This document shows, piece by piece, positions 1 through 9,524 of a DNA stretch of 30,758 bases (position 1 is the stretch's first letter; each line of letters starts with the position of its first letter). The stretch lies in contig JAHBMJ010005937.1 in NCBI GenBank assembly GCA_018398765.1, forward strand, positions 30,001 through 60,758, read 5' to 3'. Position numbers and translations under genes: made by a program. The DNA is from Chromera velia (Eukaryota > Sar > Chromeraceae). The notes under the pieces were generated by a model. The model was given only the letters and a program-made list of their open reading frames with translations. It searched no databases and was not told the DNA's origin.

Positions 1-475
1 TAACTGAGTGACTGATTGACTGACTGACTGACTGACTGGCGAACTGACTGACTGACTGACTGCATGTTGACTGATTGACTGACTGACTGACTGACTGACT
101 AACTGACTGACTGACTGACTGACTGATTGACTGACTGGCTAACTGATTGTCTGAGTGTGTTACAGGCTGACTGACTGGCTGAATGACTTGTCTACAGGTT
201 GAGTGACTGGCTGACTGACTGGCTGGCTGACTTGGCTGACTGACTGACTGACTCACTGTCCAACTGACTGACTGACTGACTGACTGACTAGCTGACTGAC
301 TGTCTAACTGACTGAGTGACTGACTGACTGACTGACTAACTGACTGACTGGCTTACAGGCTGATTCTGTGGCTGACTGATTGGCTTACAGGCTGAGTGAC
401 TGCCTGACTGGCTAAATGGCTGACTCGCTGACTTTCTTGCACGTTTACTGACTGACTGGCTGTCTGACACGAAGG
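1..475. repeat. (TGAC)n microsatellite, degenerate
   Basis: Nearly the whole stretch is copies of TGAC with scattered substitutions (for example GGCT, AACT, TTAC units). The same motif recurs at 7590-7850 and 7991-8260, and as its complement (GTCA)n at 20815-22165. No gene is visible in it. Confidence 0.97.
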
Positions 476-1224
476 ATCTGCACACTTATGCAATACGGTC
501 ACCTACAAATTCTCCTGAGCCTATAGAGGGCTAACGTAGAGATGTCGGTGCATAATTCAATTAAAGTTTTTGGGACGTAGATGGCCAAAGATATGGTCAG
601 AGACGGTAGGAGACGGCACGGTCTTCTCCTCAACAGACGGCGAAGACCGCTATGAAAGACTGCTACCTTCACTGTACCTCTAAAGCAGACGGCAAAGCAG
701 CCGGCTGGAGACTAGGGCTAAAGAGAGCTAGGTAGGTCTTATAAGAGCCTTCGAAGGCGACGAAGCTGTTTGTAGAAGGTGCCTAGGTAGGTCTTCCGTA
801 TGTGAGGTCTGATTGATGGACAGCGGAGCGCCCCGCGCGGCCAAAGTCGCTAGGTACATCGGCTTTTGGGGGGGGACGCCGGGGGCGATCGTCCATACAC
901 TGATCGCTGCTTAAATTTTTCATATGCCAACGCGCGCGCGCAGATTATTTTCGCTATGATGCCTAGCTGGCGAAGATGGGTGCCTTAAACCACTCATTGT
1001 TTGCGCTAGTGACGAAGCCATCACAAACGAAATGCAAACATCACAAGACATGCACAATTGAATCAGCAGCAAACAGTGTAACCGACATACATTGAAACGA
1101 TCAATTCATGCAAACACCAACAACTACAAACAGCATCAAGCCTAATGCAATCAGAAATGAAAAGAAACAAAAGGGTGACGCCAACAGTTTTCTTTGACGT
1201 AGTGTGGGACAACATGCGCGAAGT
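476..1224. other. Unassigned intergenic sequence
   Basis: No convincing reading frame. Around 480-525 a segment (TATGCAATACGGTCACCTAC) resembles one at 8729-8760 (GTGCAATATGGCCACCTAC), so part of this stretch may be an old dispersed repeat. From 590 to 800 there is a run of GACGG/GAAGAC-like short repeats. I see no RNA gene. Confidence 0.6.
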
Positions 1225-1566
1225 ATAATTAACAGTTTTTTATTCTAGTATTAAAAAAACTGTTTGTATAGTCTAGTGTAAAAATTGTGTATAGTATCAA
1301 AGGTGCATGTATAAAAAGACTTTACTTTCGTAAATTCAGCTTTTATTTTTTTTAGGTTCAAAAGCTATCATACTTAGTGATCCTAGCCTGAGCCTGACTT
1401 TCAATCTAAATAACATTACCATAACACCACACATTTTTTTTTCATAGTATTAAAAAACCTGTTTCTAGTATCCAAGGTATATGTAAGAAGGTTTTACTCA
1501 GAAATTTACTGTCTTAATTGATTTTAGCTTCTAATTCTTTTTGGTTTAAAAGTTATGAACATATGG
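1225..1566 (+). repeat. Left flanking repeats of the Penelope-like element (tandem units A and B)
   Basis: Two diverged units in tandem. Unit A (about 1225-1370) and unit B (about 1370-1566) share the series ATTAAAAAAACTG / GTATCAAAGGT / AAGACTTTACT / TTTAGGTTCAAAAG. Unit B begins with GTGATCCTAGCCTGAGCCTG and matches 6541-6735 over about 195 bp with small indels. A shorter relative lies at 22727-22785. The repeats bracket the Penelope-like element, so they may be its pseudo-LTRs; alternatively they are a dispersed repeat into which the element inserted. Confidence 0.75.
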
Positions 1567-1596
1567 AAACACTCTATATACCCGACCTGTGATATC

Positions 1597-2340
1597 TAAT
1601 CAGGAGGGATCACAGTTGAGGACGTAGATGTAGATGGCCCTGGGGTGACGGAGAAGGGGATTCCGAACACAGGGGTCGATGTACGCCAGACTGGGGGAGG
1701 TGGAATGGTGAAGAGAGGGATGAATGATGGGAAGAAGGGGGATGGGGGAATTAGCCTGATAGTGCCTAATGGAAACCCGAGAATGAACGGCAATGCAGGG
1801 GTAAACGGGGTAGGGGGGGGAGGGATGCAGGATGGCTTTGGTAGACAGGCAGGGAGAGGGTCACCTAAGCGAATGAGGCAGGTAACGCATTCCTTGGAGG
1901 GGAAGCAGGGAATGATAGACTCGGGGTTCGTGACCCCGAGATCCATGGGGGAGAGAGAGGGGGAGGGTCAGCAGATGTGAAAGAGAGCTGTGACGCCCTT
2001 CAAACCGTCGTCCGCCGGGAGGGACAGGCCCACAATGAATGGAGTGCAAATCTTCCCCTCTAATATGCTGATAGTAGGTGGGAAGACCGCATACAAGACA
2101 CTGGTCAACCTTCCGGTGTATCGACAACTGAAGAATGGAGGTTTGGGAGGGAAACTCTGGCAAGAATATATAGATGATGCCAGACTGATGGTGTCTGTCA
2201 TGTGTAATGAAACACGGCGGGGCCAAGTGAGGAAGGAGATGATCTCAGCGCTGAGGGACAGTGCAGTGGACGGGGATTTGGAGGGCTGTGACCTTCTGGA
2301 ACTCGTTTATGCTTTCATCATATAGAAGAAGAGGGTTGAG
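1597..2340 (+). pseudogene. Possible upstream frame (ORF1 or N-terminal part) of the Penelope-like element
   Basis: One frame stays open from about 1645 to 2325 apart from a single TGA at 1978-1980. It first encodes a Gly/Met/Asn-rich, low-complexity stretch. After the stop it encodes a more ordinary protein sequence including NGVQIFPSNMLIVGGK, NLPVYRQLK and EYIDDARLMVSVM, ending with a TAG at 2323-2325. I do not recognise a domain. The location between the left flanking repeat and the nuclease-RT frame suggests it belongs to the element, perhaps as a separate ORF1. Base composition is G-rich on the coding strand, unlike the repeats on either side. Overlapping Pro-rich minus-strand frames over the same bases are taken as shadows. 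Confidence 0.4.
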
Positions 2341-2542
2341 GCTCTCTGTCTACAGCAGGAGAAGGAGGGAGAAGGGAGGAAGGGAATGGGGGGTCGCCAG
2401 GTGGGACCTGATTGACTAGGGACTGAGGAGCATGTCGGGAGGAGCAGTGGTCAGTTGAATGTTCAAATTAATTTTGATTCTTTTTTTTTGTTGTCTTTGT
2501 CTGATGAATTGCATGAGAAAGTGAGGGAACTGGTTGGAGTGA

Positions 2543-4468
2543 TTGGGAATTAAGGATACAGGGAATGGAAGGGGTTTTGGCAGGGAAAGTGTGAGAGAGA
2601 AAGTGGAGTTGGAGTTTGACCTTGATCGTCTTTCCCTCAGATTGGCTGGGGTGCGGATGTTTGTTGTATCCCTCCATGTGCACGCAGTTCAAGCCTGTCC
2701 TGTTTGCGCATCGGAGATTCACAGATACGATTGCCCATTAACGACAGTTCTTGTCATTCAGACGACACAGCCACCTTCATACACTCTCCATGTTATGCCT
2801 GCATCCCCTGAGGATGTGATGAATCCTTCTTACAAGCTTCGGACTGTCTTTAAGAGAGGGTTTGGTCAGAAATGTTTGAAGAGACTTGTATATTCCCATT
2901 CGCTGGCTGCTTCTACATGGTAACGTACAGTGTTGGGCCTGTCTGATACGAAATATTCTTCCTTTTTGAGAGAGGTCAAGGATGCTTGTGCTGGGGTGGG
3001 AGAGGATGTATTATGGTGGGACAAGGGAGTAATATATTTGATTTGGTCACGATGGAAGAGAGGCTTTTATATTAGAAATACCGTTGGTAGGGCGCTTGAT
3101 CGGTTCTTTCAGCACCTCATAAGTGCATTAAAACCGCGTCGCGTTGGGAGGAAATGTAATAAGACGGGTCGTGGGTATGCACATCGCTTCTATTCTGTTT
3201 TGTCTACTGATGCTTCCAGACACAGCCTCTTTGTTATCCTTCTTATTGCAAAGATTGGGAGTGGTCAGATGAATTTGCGCATGATGGAGTACTTATGTAT
3301 TCGTGCATACAAACCTACATGGAATACCGTTGGTGTGTTGAGGAGATTCAAGAATGACCCAGTATGTAATTTGAGGGACCCTAATAAAAGGGATGTTCAC
3401 TCAATTCCGTGCAGGTGTAGTGACAGGGTTTCAAGTCTGAGGAGGAGACTTGAATCTTCTGTTCACATGTCGAAGTTAGTAGGAGGAGTTGATAAAGGAG
3501 GCATTTTCCAATCTCGCTCTCTTTTCCTCTACAGGGTCACTGGCGAAGAGGGTGTGGGGGCAAAAAGAGGGGAAGGGGATGTGATTTCTCTTTTTTGTGC
3601 ACGACTGCTGACTGCATTATTCAAGAAGGTCCTTCCCGATTCGTCTCTTCGTTCATTTGATGCGACGAAGAATGATTTGAGTGCATGTATGCGCATGGTG
3701 CCCAGGGGCGGGATTCTTGGGGGAGGGAGGGCAACTTTTGACTTGAATGTGAGACGAATGTGCGAGTTGAATGGCTGGTCAGCAGCGACTTTGCTCAGAG
3801 GGGAGCTGATTACGATTCGGATGCCCCTCGCTGATTTATCTTTTTTCCGATCTTTTTATTTTGCCATGTTCGAGGAGATAAGGAAAACTATGTCTCCATT
3901 GTCAAACGTGAGGCTTCGCCTTCTCCCCACAGAGCTGACTGATCTTCAACAAACTTTGGACAATACATATGGGATTTGTGGGGAAGGAGGAGGAGGTGAT
4001 GGTTCTTCTTGTGGATCGTCATGTCGTTGTATAGAAATTGCAGAATTATTTGATCTTCCTCTGCTTGATGGTCATGTGTGTTGTCTACTGTCTGCGTCTT
4101 CCTCTCTTAGATCTTTCTTCTCTCTTCCCCCTCACTTTTCTTCCAAGGCCAAATTATGGCCTAACACTGGTGCATGGAATGTTGTTTCGAAGGGTATTGA
4201 GTCTTTCCTCCGTTCTGTTCTCGCTTCTGATGGTGGCACTTGGGAGGGGGTTGGTCTAGGGAGGACAATGGGAAGGGGGAGAGGGAAGGAAAATACAAGA
4301 AGCAGGTCAATGAAAGGGGTCTTGTCTCCTGCAATGGTTGCCGACTTTCGGGAGCGGTGGGTTTCAACGCTTTCGTGTGCTCAGGCAAATGAGAAAGGGG
4401 CCAGCCGTCCCAAGGAAGTCTGTGGCAATAAGAAGGTTATTGACTGCTCTAGCGGTTGTACCAGTTGA
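2543..4468 (+). pseudogene. Penelope-like element polyprotein, N-terminal part with GIY-YIG endonuclease
   Basis: One frame runs from 2543 to 4468 with a single TAA at 2921-2923. The part before the stop holds a cysteine cluster (CPVCASEIHRYDC) that could be a zinc-binding knuckle. After the stop a GIY-YIG nuclease can be read: GVIYLI at 3026-3043, FYIRNT at 3065-3082 (the usual YIG glycine is Arg here), the R..QH helix at 3101-3115, and the catalytic-glutamate helix EYLCIRAYKPTWN at 3287-3325. In Penelope-like elements this domain nicks the target for primed reverse transcription. A linker of about 350 residues follows, with a Cys/Gly/Ser-rich patch near 3970-4035. The frame is lost between about 4335 and 4450, where the RT continues one frame over. 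The YIG to YIR change may be another sign of decay. Confidence 0.8.
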
Positions 4469-6044
4469 CAAGGCCAGAGGAGATCTGGCTTTTTTGTGCA
4501 AAGAGAAATACATTGAGGCAGTGGCGAGAGCTTTTCTTTTTAATTCTTCTTATGGAAGAATTGGAGAGGGTGAGTTTTCTGCCTCTGTGGACCTTCTGGA
4601 GAATGGTTTTCCGAATGAAAAGGATGCATGGGTGTCTTTTTTGAATCAGTTCAAGAAATTTGACAGAAAGAAACACCACTTTGGGATTGGGATCCTTTGG
4701 GTGAAACGTAAATCTTGGGGAGTTGAGGGGGATCTCCCTGAGTCTTAGTCCTCTTTGAAGTACAGGCCATTGGTATCTTATAAGAGACATACCAGACGTG
4801 AGATTTTTTCTTTCCTTTGCAAGACTTTGAATGGCTGTCTTTCTTACTTTTCGCCACATTGTAACTTTGACTCTGTCTTTGCTTTTCAGGATAAGGTTGG
4901 AATCTTTAATTCAGGGTTTGGGAGACTTGCAGATCGTGGCTCTTATCTTTCTTCTAATTTGTATTGGCCTTGGGGTGGACTTGGTCTGCTGGTGGACGAC
5001 ATAAAAGCATTTTTTCCTTCTCTACCTAGAGCTGATTTCCTTTCTTGTTTGAATAACTTTGTTCATTTCATTCATTCTTCCTCTAGATATCGTTTTGTTA
5101 TGTTACCCACTCATAAGTCTTTTTGTATTAAGGAGGCGGGTCCGGGAGAGGGTGAGAAGACTTAGTGGTATTCTCGGACATGTTACTTAAAATCTGTTGC
5201 TTTTTTATCCTCCCACTACAATTATGCAAATGCACTTTCTTGCCTTCTTGATATGCTGACTCGTATAATTAATCTTGATTTTGTTTCGAATGTAATTCGG
5301 GTTCGAGGGAAGATGGTCAGACAGCATAAAGGGTTTCCTCAAGGGAGTCCTTGCTCTCCTGGTGGGGCCCGATTTTTTGCGGCGTAGAAAGAATACTCTG
5401 TTGTATTGATGAGATCAAAGCCTTCACGGAGGGGGGAGAAATGGATGACAGGGAGATATATGGACGATAGAACGATTGTTTTTAGGTCTGACTGTGGTAT
5501 GAGTAACATGCCAAATGACCCCATGATGGAAAAGTTACTTGAGGAAGACTTCTACAGTCCTCCGTGCGTTTTAGAACGTCAGAAGGGATCTACGGTGCTT
5601 AGTTTGCGTCTTTTCTCTTTACCGGAATCTCCTTTGATTTTGCTTTTTGCTGTTGTTAATCCTAACCGGGATGTTCTTCTTAATTTCTTTCGTGATTTGG
5701 TTGCTTTTTCTCTGTTGCCTATTTCTGAAGGATGGTCGTCTTTTCCTAACCTACCTTCACTTCGTAGAGTGCGTGTGATGCATGTTTTCTCCTGTGTTCC
5801 TTCTGTTTCGGCCAAGAAGGGCCTAATATCCTCTCATCTTATCCGGACCCTTCTTTGTTGTAATGCACCTACGGTTGTCTTGCTTGACGAACTTACTTTT
5901 CTGTTTTTGGAGTTGTATATTCTGAGATGGCCTTTTTCGTTTTTACTTGATTTGTTCATGTCTACAGTCCGTCGGACTGGTGATGATGGCCTTCGTTCTC
6001 TTTGGAAGGCGCGTTTGTTCTTTCTTTGTTTTGTCCTGAAATAA
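4338..6044 (+). pseudogene. Penelope-like element reverse transcriptase (frameshifted from the nuclease part)
   Basis: Telomerase-related reverse transcriptase of the Penelope class. All motifs lie in one frame, in order: VPVDKARG (DKG-like RT1 motif, about 4458), KYRPLVSYKRH (RT2, 4758), catalytic VDDIKAFFPSLPRADF (motif A, aspartates at 4995-5000), KGFPQGSPCSP (motif B, QGSPCSP at 5340-5360), YMDD (motif C, 5457-5468), LERQKG (5571-5588), then a helical thumb-like tail ending at a TAA at 6042-6044. Three TAG codons interrupt this frame (4746-4748, 5163-5165, 5385-5387). They sit inside continuous homology, which marks the copy as dead unless TAG is read through. The catalytic aspartates are retained. 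Confidence 0.88.
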
Positions 6045-6540
6045 TCTACATATGACTGATTTCCAACGTTACAGCCTTTTGTTGTTGTTTGCTTCCGCAA
6101 GTGCACCTGAGAACCGTCAGCGATAGACAAAAGACAGCGGTATGGATATGGAGGGGCGTCACGCACGGGACACTACGTGTGTTCTCTAATCATGCCTACA
6201 GTCTATCCATCGGCTTGTAAAGATCGACGTAATACTGCGATTAATTGGTATGCTGATTTCGAGCTATTAATGTTTAGCTCGGCATGTATGCGAAGCTTCA
6301 GTCTCCAAAGTTTTTTGCATGCATGCATGTTTTGTATGTCGGTTAATTAGCATGTATTCGATGAATTCTAATTGAATCAGACAGCAGCCTGTTGGATTGT
6401 ACTGGATTATGGTAGATTGACCGTGTGCTCCTACCAACACATTCGTGCACAGACAACATAAGATCTCAGCTGTTTGAAGAGACTATCGATTTTCTAGAAT
6501 CTCTATTATAACATTTACGTTTTCAGATTGAAAGTGAACG
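6045..6540. other. Unassigned stretch between the RT stop and the right flanking repeat
   Basis: No open frame with coding character. This is probably the 3' untranslated part of the Penelope-like element, since it sits between the RT stop and the right repeat. It is AT-richer than the coding part. Many ATGCATGC and TTAATTAG palindromic words occur around 6310-6350. Confidence 0.45.
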
Positions 6541-6735
6541 TAGCTATACCTAGTGATCCTAGCCTGAGCCTGATTTTCAATCTAAATAACATTGCCATAA
6601 CATAACATATTTTTTTCCTATAGTATTAAAAAACCTGTTTCTAGTCTAGTTTCTAGCATCAAAGGTGAATGTAAGAAGGTTTTACTGTCTTAATTTCAGC
6701 TTCTAATTCTTTTTGGTTCAAAAGTTATGAGTACT
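6541..6735 (+). repeat. Right flanking direct repeat of the Penelope-like element (unit C)
   Basis: Closely matches 1370-1566 in the same orientation. Shared words in order: GTGATCCTAGCCTGAGCCTG, TTTCAATCTAAATAACATT, AGTATTAAAAAACCTG, GTAAGAAGGTTTTACT, TTCTAATTCTTTTTGG and AAAAGTTATGA. Unit C has a small internal TCTAGTTTCTAG duplication that unit B lacks. The offset between the two copies is 5177 bp. Confidence 0.85.
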
Positions 6736-6879
6736 GGACTTTTAAGTACTACCTGTAGATTAGGGAGTCATGCAGACATGCAGACATATGCTCACACCAC
6801 TCTCGATCCAAAGGAAGTAAGACAGTCCAACGGAGCTTGAAAAGCCACTTTTCCTGTGTCTTTCGACAAAGCTAAGCCC

Positions 6880-7400
6880 TTCTGCACAAAACACCGTCAA
6901 TGAATTGTGCCTTTAGGCCCTCCCGACAAACCTGCACGCAGATCGAAGCAAGAAAATGTACCGACACGCAGGCATAACTCTTGAACCAGAACAAGTGGGA
7001 CAATGAGACAAAAAGGGAGAAAGCCATCCATCTTGTACCTCTTGATCCCCTCCACTTGTTCCAATTCAACATCTCTCCCTGCAAAACATCCCAACTGCTT
7101 ATACCTCCATACACCATCAATTCACCTGCACAGAGAAAGAAGAAGACATGTAGACATGTAGGCATACCTCTTGAACCAGAAGGAGTGGATAAGTGAGACT
7201 GGAGGCAGAAAAACGTTCATCCTGTACCTCTTGAACCCCTCCATTTGTAACAGGTAGGCGACGTTGCCTGCAAAATACCCGCACTGCTTCTACCTCCATG
7301 GACCCTCAACTCACCTGCAGAGAGAAAGAAGAAAATATGTAGACACGCAGGCATATCTCTTGAACCAGAACAAGTAGAACAGTGAGACTGGGGACAGAAA
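6880..7400. repeat. About 190-bp tandem repeat, 2.5-3 copies
   Basis: The landmark TTGAACCAGAA occurs at 6981, 7171 and 7360, a period of 189-190 bp. Other shared words recur with the same spacing: GTACCTCTTGA, TCACCTGCA(C/G)AGAGAAAGAAGA, and ACACGCAGGCAT or ATGTAGGCAT. Minus-strand frames through it are similar to one another because of the repeat, not because of a gene. Confidence 0.9.
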
Positions 7401-7408
7401 GCACATAC

Positions 7409-7415
7409 GCATACA

Positions 7416-7456
<41 letters not shown>

Positions 7457-7478
7457 ACACACACATACACATACCTAG

Positions 7479-7512
<34 letters not shown>

Positions 7513-7514
7513 AC

Positions 7515-7554
<40 letters not shown>

Positions 7555-7580
7555 ATACACACACGCACGCACGCACAAAT
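7409..7580. repeat. (CA)n microsatellite with CATA interruptions
   Basis: Almost pure CACA with regular ACATAC interruptions, ending in (ACGC)n near 7560-7575. Follows the 190-bp tandem repeat directly. Confidence 0.97.
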
Positions 7581-7587
7581 AGACACA

Positions 7588-7850
7588 GACTGACTGACTG
7601 ACTGACTGCCTGACTGACTGACCGACTGACTGGTTGTCTGGCTGGCTGACTGACTGGTTGATCGGCTAACTGCCTGACTGCCTGACTTTCTGATTTTCTG
7701 ATTGACTGACTGACTGACTGACTGAAGGGATCACTGAGTAACTGACTGACTGACTTGCTGACTGCCTAGCAGACTAACTTTCTGATTGACTGACTGGTTG
7801 ACTGACTGCGGCTGACTAACTGACTAGCTGGCCTGTATGTCTGCCTTAGT
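7588..7850. repeat. (TGAC)n microsatellite, block 2
   Basis: Degenerate TGAC tetranucleotide tract leading into the first hairpin module. Confidence 0.95.
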
Positions 7851-7927
7851 GCCTCTTTGGGTGCCTACATGTTTATGTGCCCCCTCTGACAGTGACAAGC
7901 ACACCACTGTCATCATCGGGGGGGGAT
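7850..7927 (+). repeat. GC-rich hairpin module, copy 1
   Basis: Consensus core reads TGCC.ACATGT.TGTGCCCCC, then TCTGACAGTGACAAGCACA, CCACTGTCATCATCGG and a G run. The two halves (CCCCC..AGTG and CACT..ATCGGGGG) can fold back on each other. It follows (TGAC)n and is followed by a (CATA)n-type tract. Copy 2 is at 8276-8359; inverted copies lie at 20717-20812 and 20912-21012. Confidence 0.8.
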
Positions 7928-8260
7928 ACATATATACATATACATACACATACGTATATACATACATACATACATATAAACACACATACAGACTGACTGA
8001 CTGACTGACTGACTGACTGACTGACTTTCTGACTGACTGACTGACTCACTGACTGGTTGTCTGACTGACTGATTGACTGGCTGACTGACTGACTGACTGG
8101 TTGTCTGACTGACTGACTGACTGACTGACTGACTGACTAACTGACTCACTGACTGGTTGTCTGACTGACTGATTGACTGACTGACTGACTGACTCACTGA
8201 CTGGTTGTTTGACTGACTGACTGACTAACTGGCTGGCTGGCTGACTGAATGACTCACTGG
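7927..8260. repeat. (ATAC)n tract followed by (TGAC)n block 3
   Basis: ATACATAC-type repeats at 7927-7990, then TGAC repeats to about 8260. Frames of SQSV repeats on the minus strand come from the tetranucleotide and are not genes. Confidence 0.95.
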
Positions 8261-8275
8261 CCTGTATTTTTTCGG

Positions 8276-8359
8276 TGGTGCGTCCCTGAGTGCCTACATG
8301 TCTGTGTGCCCCCCTCCGATAGTGGCAGGCACACCACTGTCATCATCGGGGGGGGGGAT
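8276..8359 (+). repeat. GC-rich hairpin module, copy 2
   Basis: Cleaner copy: GAGTGCCTACATGTCTGTG, then CCCCCCTCCGATAGTGG - CAGGCACA - CCACTGTCATCATCGG with a terminal run of nine G. AGTGG pairs with CCACT, CCGAT with ATCGG and the C run with the G run, giving an imperfect stem. It again follows (TGAC)n and is followed by a CA/CATA tract. Confidence 0.85.
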
Positions 8360-8700
8360 CATACACATATACACATACATACACACATACACATGCAGAG
8401 CGAGAGGAATACAGACACACACCAACACAGGGCCAAGAGCGTGGAGCACAGAGAGAGGAAAAAAGAGAAGGAAGGACGGAAGGAATAAGAGAACGATTTT
8501 AAAGGAAGCAAACAAGGAAGGAAGGAAGGAAGGGAACAAAGAAACCCACCCATTGTGCCAGCAAGCCGGGCGAAGCTCTGTCAAATTGATGCTTCATATA
8601 CCGGGTGGTCACATTGCTGATCTTCTCTTTTCGAGCCCGGGCCCGAGCTCTATCTTTCATAGATAGAAGATAGAAGAGCAAAACAGGAAGAAGCAAAGGG
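8360..8700. repeat. CA/CATA and GGAA-rich low-complexity stretch with a GC palindrome
   Basis: CATACACA repeats (8360-8395), then purine-rich AAAGAGAAGGAAGG and GGAAGGAAGG runs (8455-8540). GAGCCCGGGCCCGAGCTC at 8633-8650 is a near-perfect palindrome. No gene supported. Confidence 0.8.
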
Positions 8701-8701
8701 C

Positions 8702-9037
8702 ATGGAGCTAGGTGAAAATGGCCCTGTATACATGTGCAATATGGCCACCTACAGATACTCCTCAATAGACACCTATCAAAAATATGTCAGACTACATCGT
8801 AAGATGAAGTTCTGGAAGTGTTTGTCTGGCTTGCTTCGCAAACCTTGCAGGAGATGGCTGGAAACGGCATGTCTCTTTCACTTGACGACAAACTTTGATC
8901 CCCTTCTCACTTTCCTCAGGTTTTTGTTGACCGTGGCCAGTCGCATGGTCAGTAGCTGCAGGTCATCCGCTCTCATCCTTATGCACTGCCTGCCAGAAGA
9001 GGACGTTGTAGTTGAAGGCGGCAGTGAGAGTCAATAG
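8702..9037 (+). CDS. Doubtful 111-residue frame, unrecognised
   Basis: An open frame with ordinary amino-acid composition in a region free of microsatellites: ATG at 8702, stop at 9035-9037. No domain is recognised. The first part overlaps a segment that resembles 480-525, so it may be repeat-derived. It could be a piece of an exon or chance. No splice context was established. Confidence 0.15.
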   Translation: MELGENGPVYMCNMATYRYSSIDTYQKYVRLHRKMKFWKCLSGLLRKPCRRWLETACLFHLTTNFDPLLTFLRFLLTVASRMVSSCRSSALILMHCLPEEDVVVEGGSESQ

Positions 9038-9051
9038 AGAGGGGCTGAATA

Positions 9052-9354
9052 GGGGGGGGGTTCATTGAAGCTCTGTCCGTCATCATCAAAAAAGCCCTCG
9101 TCATCGTCGGCTTCAATGGGGTATACCCCCCCATTGACCGCATGGCACGGGTGATTTTAAACGTTCATCGCAAAACTCAGTGCCTCAACAGCTCTGCGTT
9201 CCTTCGATCAGTTCAAAAAGATTCAATTGGCTCTGAACTGCTTAGAGATTTAGGTGTTTCCATTGCACATTGTAGAGCTCCATCGCTTTCCCATGCAGTA
9301 CGCTGGCCTCAGTGCAGCTGTGATTTTCGTTCCATCGTCTCCACTGATTTTTGA
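9052..9354 (+). CDS. Coding-like segment, unrecognised (possible exon or gene fragment)
   Basis: One frame runs from the end of a nine-to-ten G run to a TGA at 9352-9354. It encodes sequence of ordinary protein character: FIEALSVIIKKALVIVGFNG, VYPPIDRMARVILNVHRKTQ, then a Cys-containing tail. The first part reads like a hydrophobic strand or helix of a folded domain, but I cannot assign a family. An in-frame TGA lies just upstream at 9046-9048, so as an exon it would need an acceptor in the G-rich junction. The segment also carries an inverted repeat, CATTGAAGC 9063-9071 with GCTTCAATG 9110-9118, and the perfect palindrome GGGGTATACCCC at 9118-9129. Confidence 0.3.
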   Translation, partial: GGGFIEALSVIIKKALVIVGFNGVYPPIDRMARVILNVHRKTQCLNSSAFLRSVQKDSIGSELLRDLGVSIAHCRAPSLSHAVRWPQCSCDFRSIVSTDF

Positions 9355-9524
9355 GAGTGTATCCTTGTTACGACTTTTCCCAGAGTTCTCTTGTCGGCCT
9401 GTCAACCTGCCTTTGAGGCAAAAATGAAGCTAGGTCGCTTGGAGCATTAACGCTGCACATCCTAGTGTGTCATATTTGTAGAGTGTTCGACTCTTTCGTT
9501 TCTTCTCTTGGCATCCGCCATCTG

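Larger units (their letters stand above)
1366..6735 (+). mobile_element. Degenerate Penelope-like retroelement, permuted (GIY-YIG before RT)
   Basis: The unit runs from the left 195-bp repeat through a Gly-rich upstream frame (1597-2340), a GIY-YIG nuclease region (about 2930-3400), a long linker, a reverse transcriptase (about 4440-6044) and the right 195-bp repeat. Reverse transcriptase plus a GIY-YIG nuclease defines Penelope-like elements. The nuclease lies N-terminal to the RT, the order described for the Chlamys and Naiad groups of algae, protists and invertebrates rather than canonical Penelope or Athena. Head-to-tail partial duplication giving direct flanking repeats is common in this class. 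The copy is dead: four in-frame stops and a frameshift. The exact ends are inferred from the flanking repeats and could lie inside them. Confidence 0.7.

Noticed and set aside
1596-2226. Pro- and Ser-rich minus-strand frames opposite the Gly-rich frame
   Set aside because: They are shadows of the G-rich plus-strand sequence, with low-complexity composition.
2500-2530. CTGATGAATTGCATGAGAAA as a hammerhead ribozyme core near the Penelope-like element
   Set aside because: CTGATGA and GAAA are present, but the bases between them cannot form stem II and no matching stems I and III were found.
4746-5387. Three in-frame TAG codons in the RT suggesting TAG is a sense codon
   Set aside because: The same element also has a TAA and a frameshift, the LINE has TAA, TAG and TGA breaks, and the phosphatase gene does not use TAG internally. 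Decay explains it better than recoding.
9361-9380. CCTTGTTACGACTTTT resembles the conserved 3' end of small-subunit rRNA (antisense)
   Set aside because: The match is only about 16 bases and does not continue on either side, so there is no rRNA gene or clear fragment.
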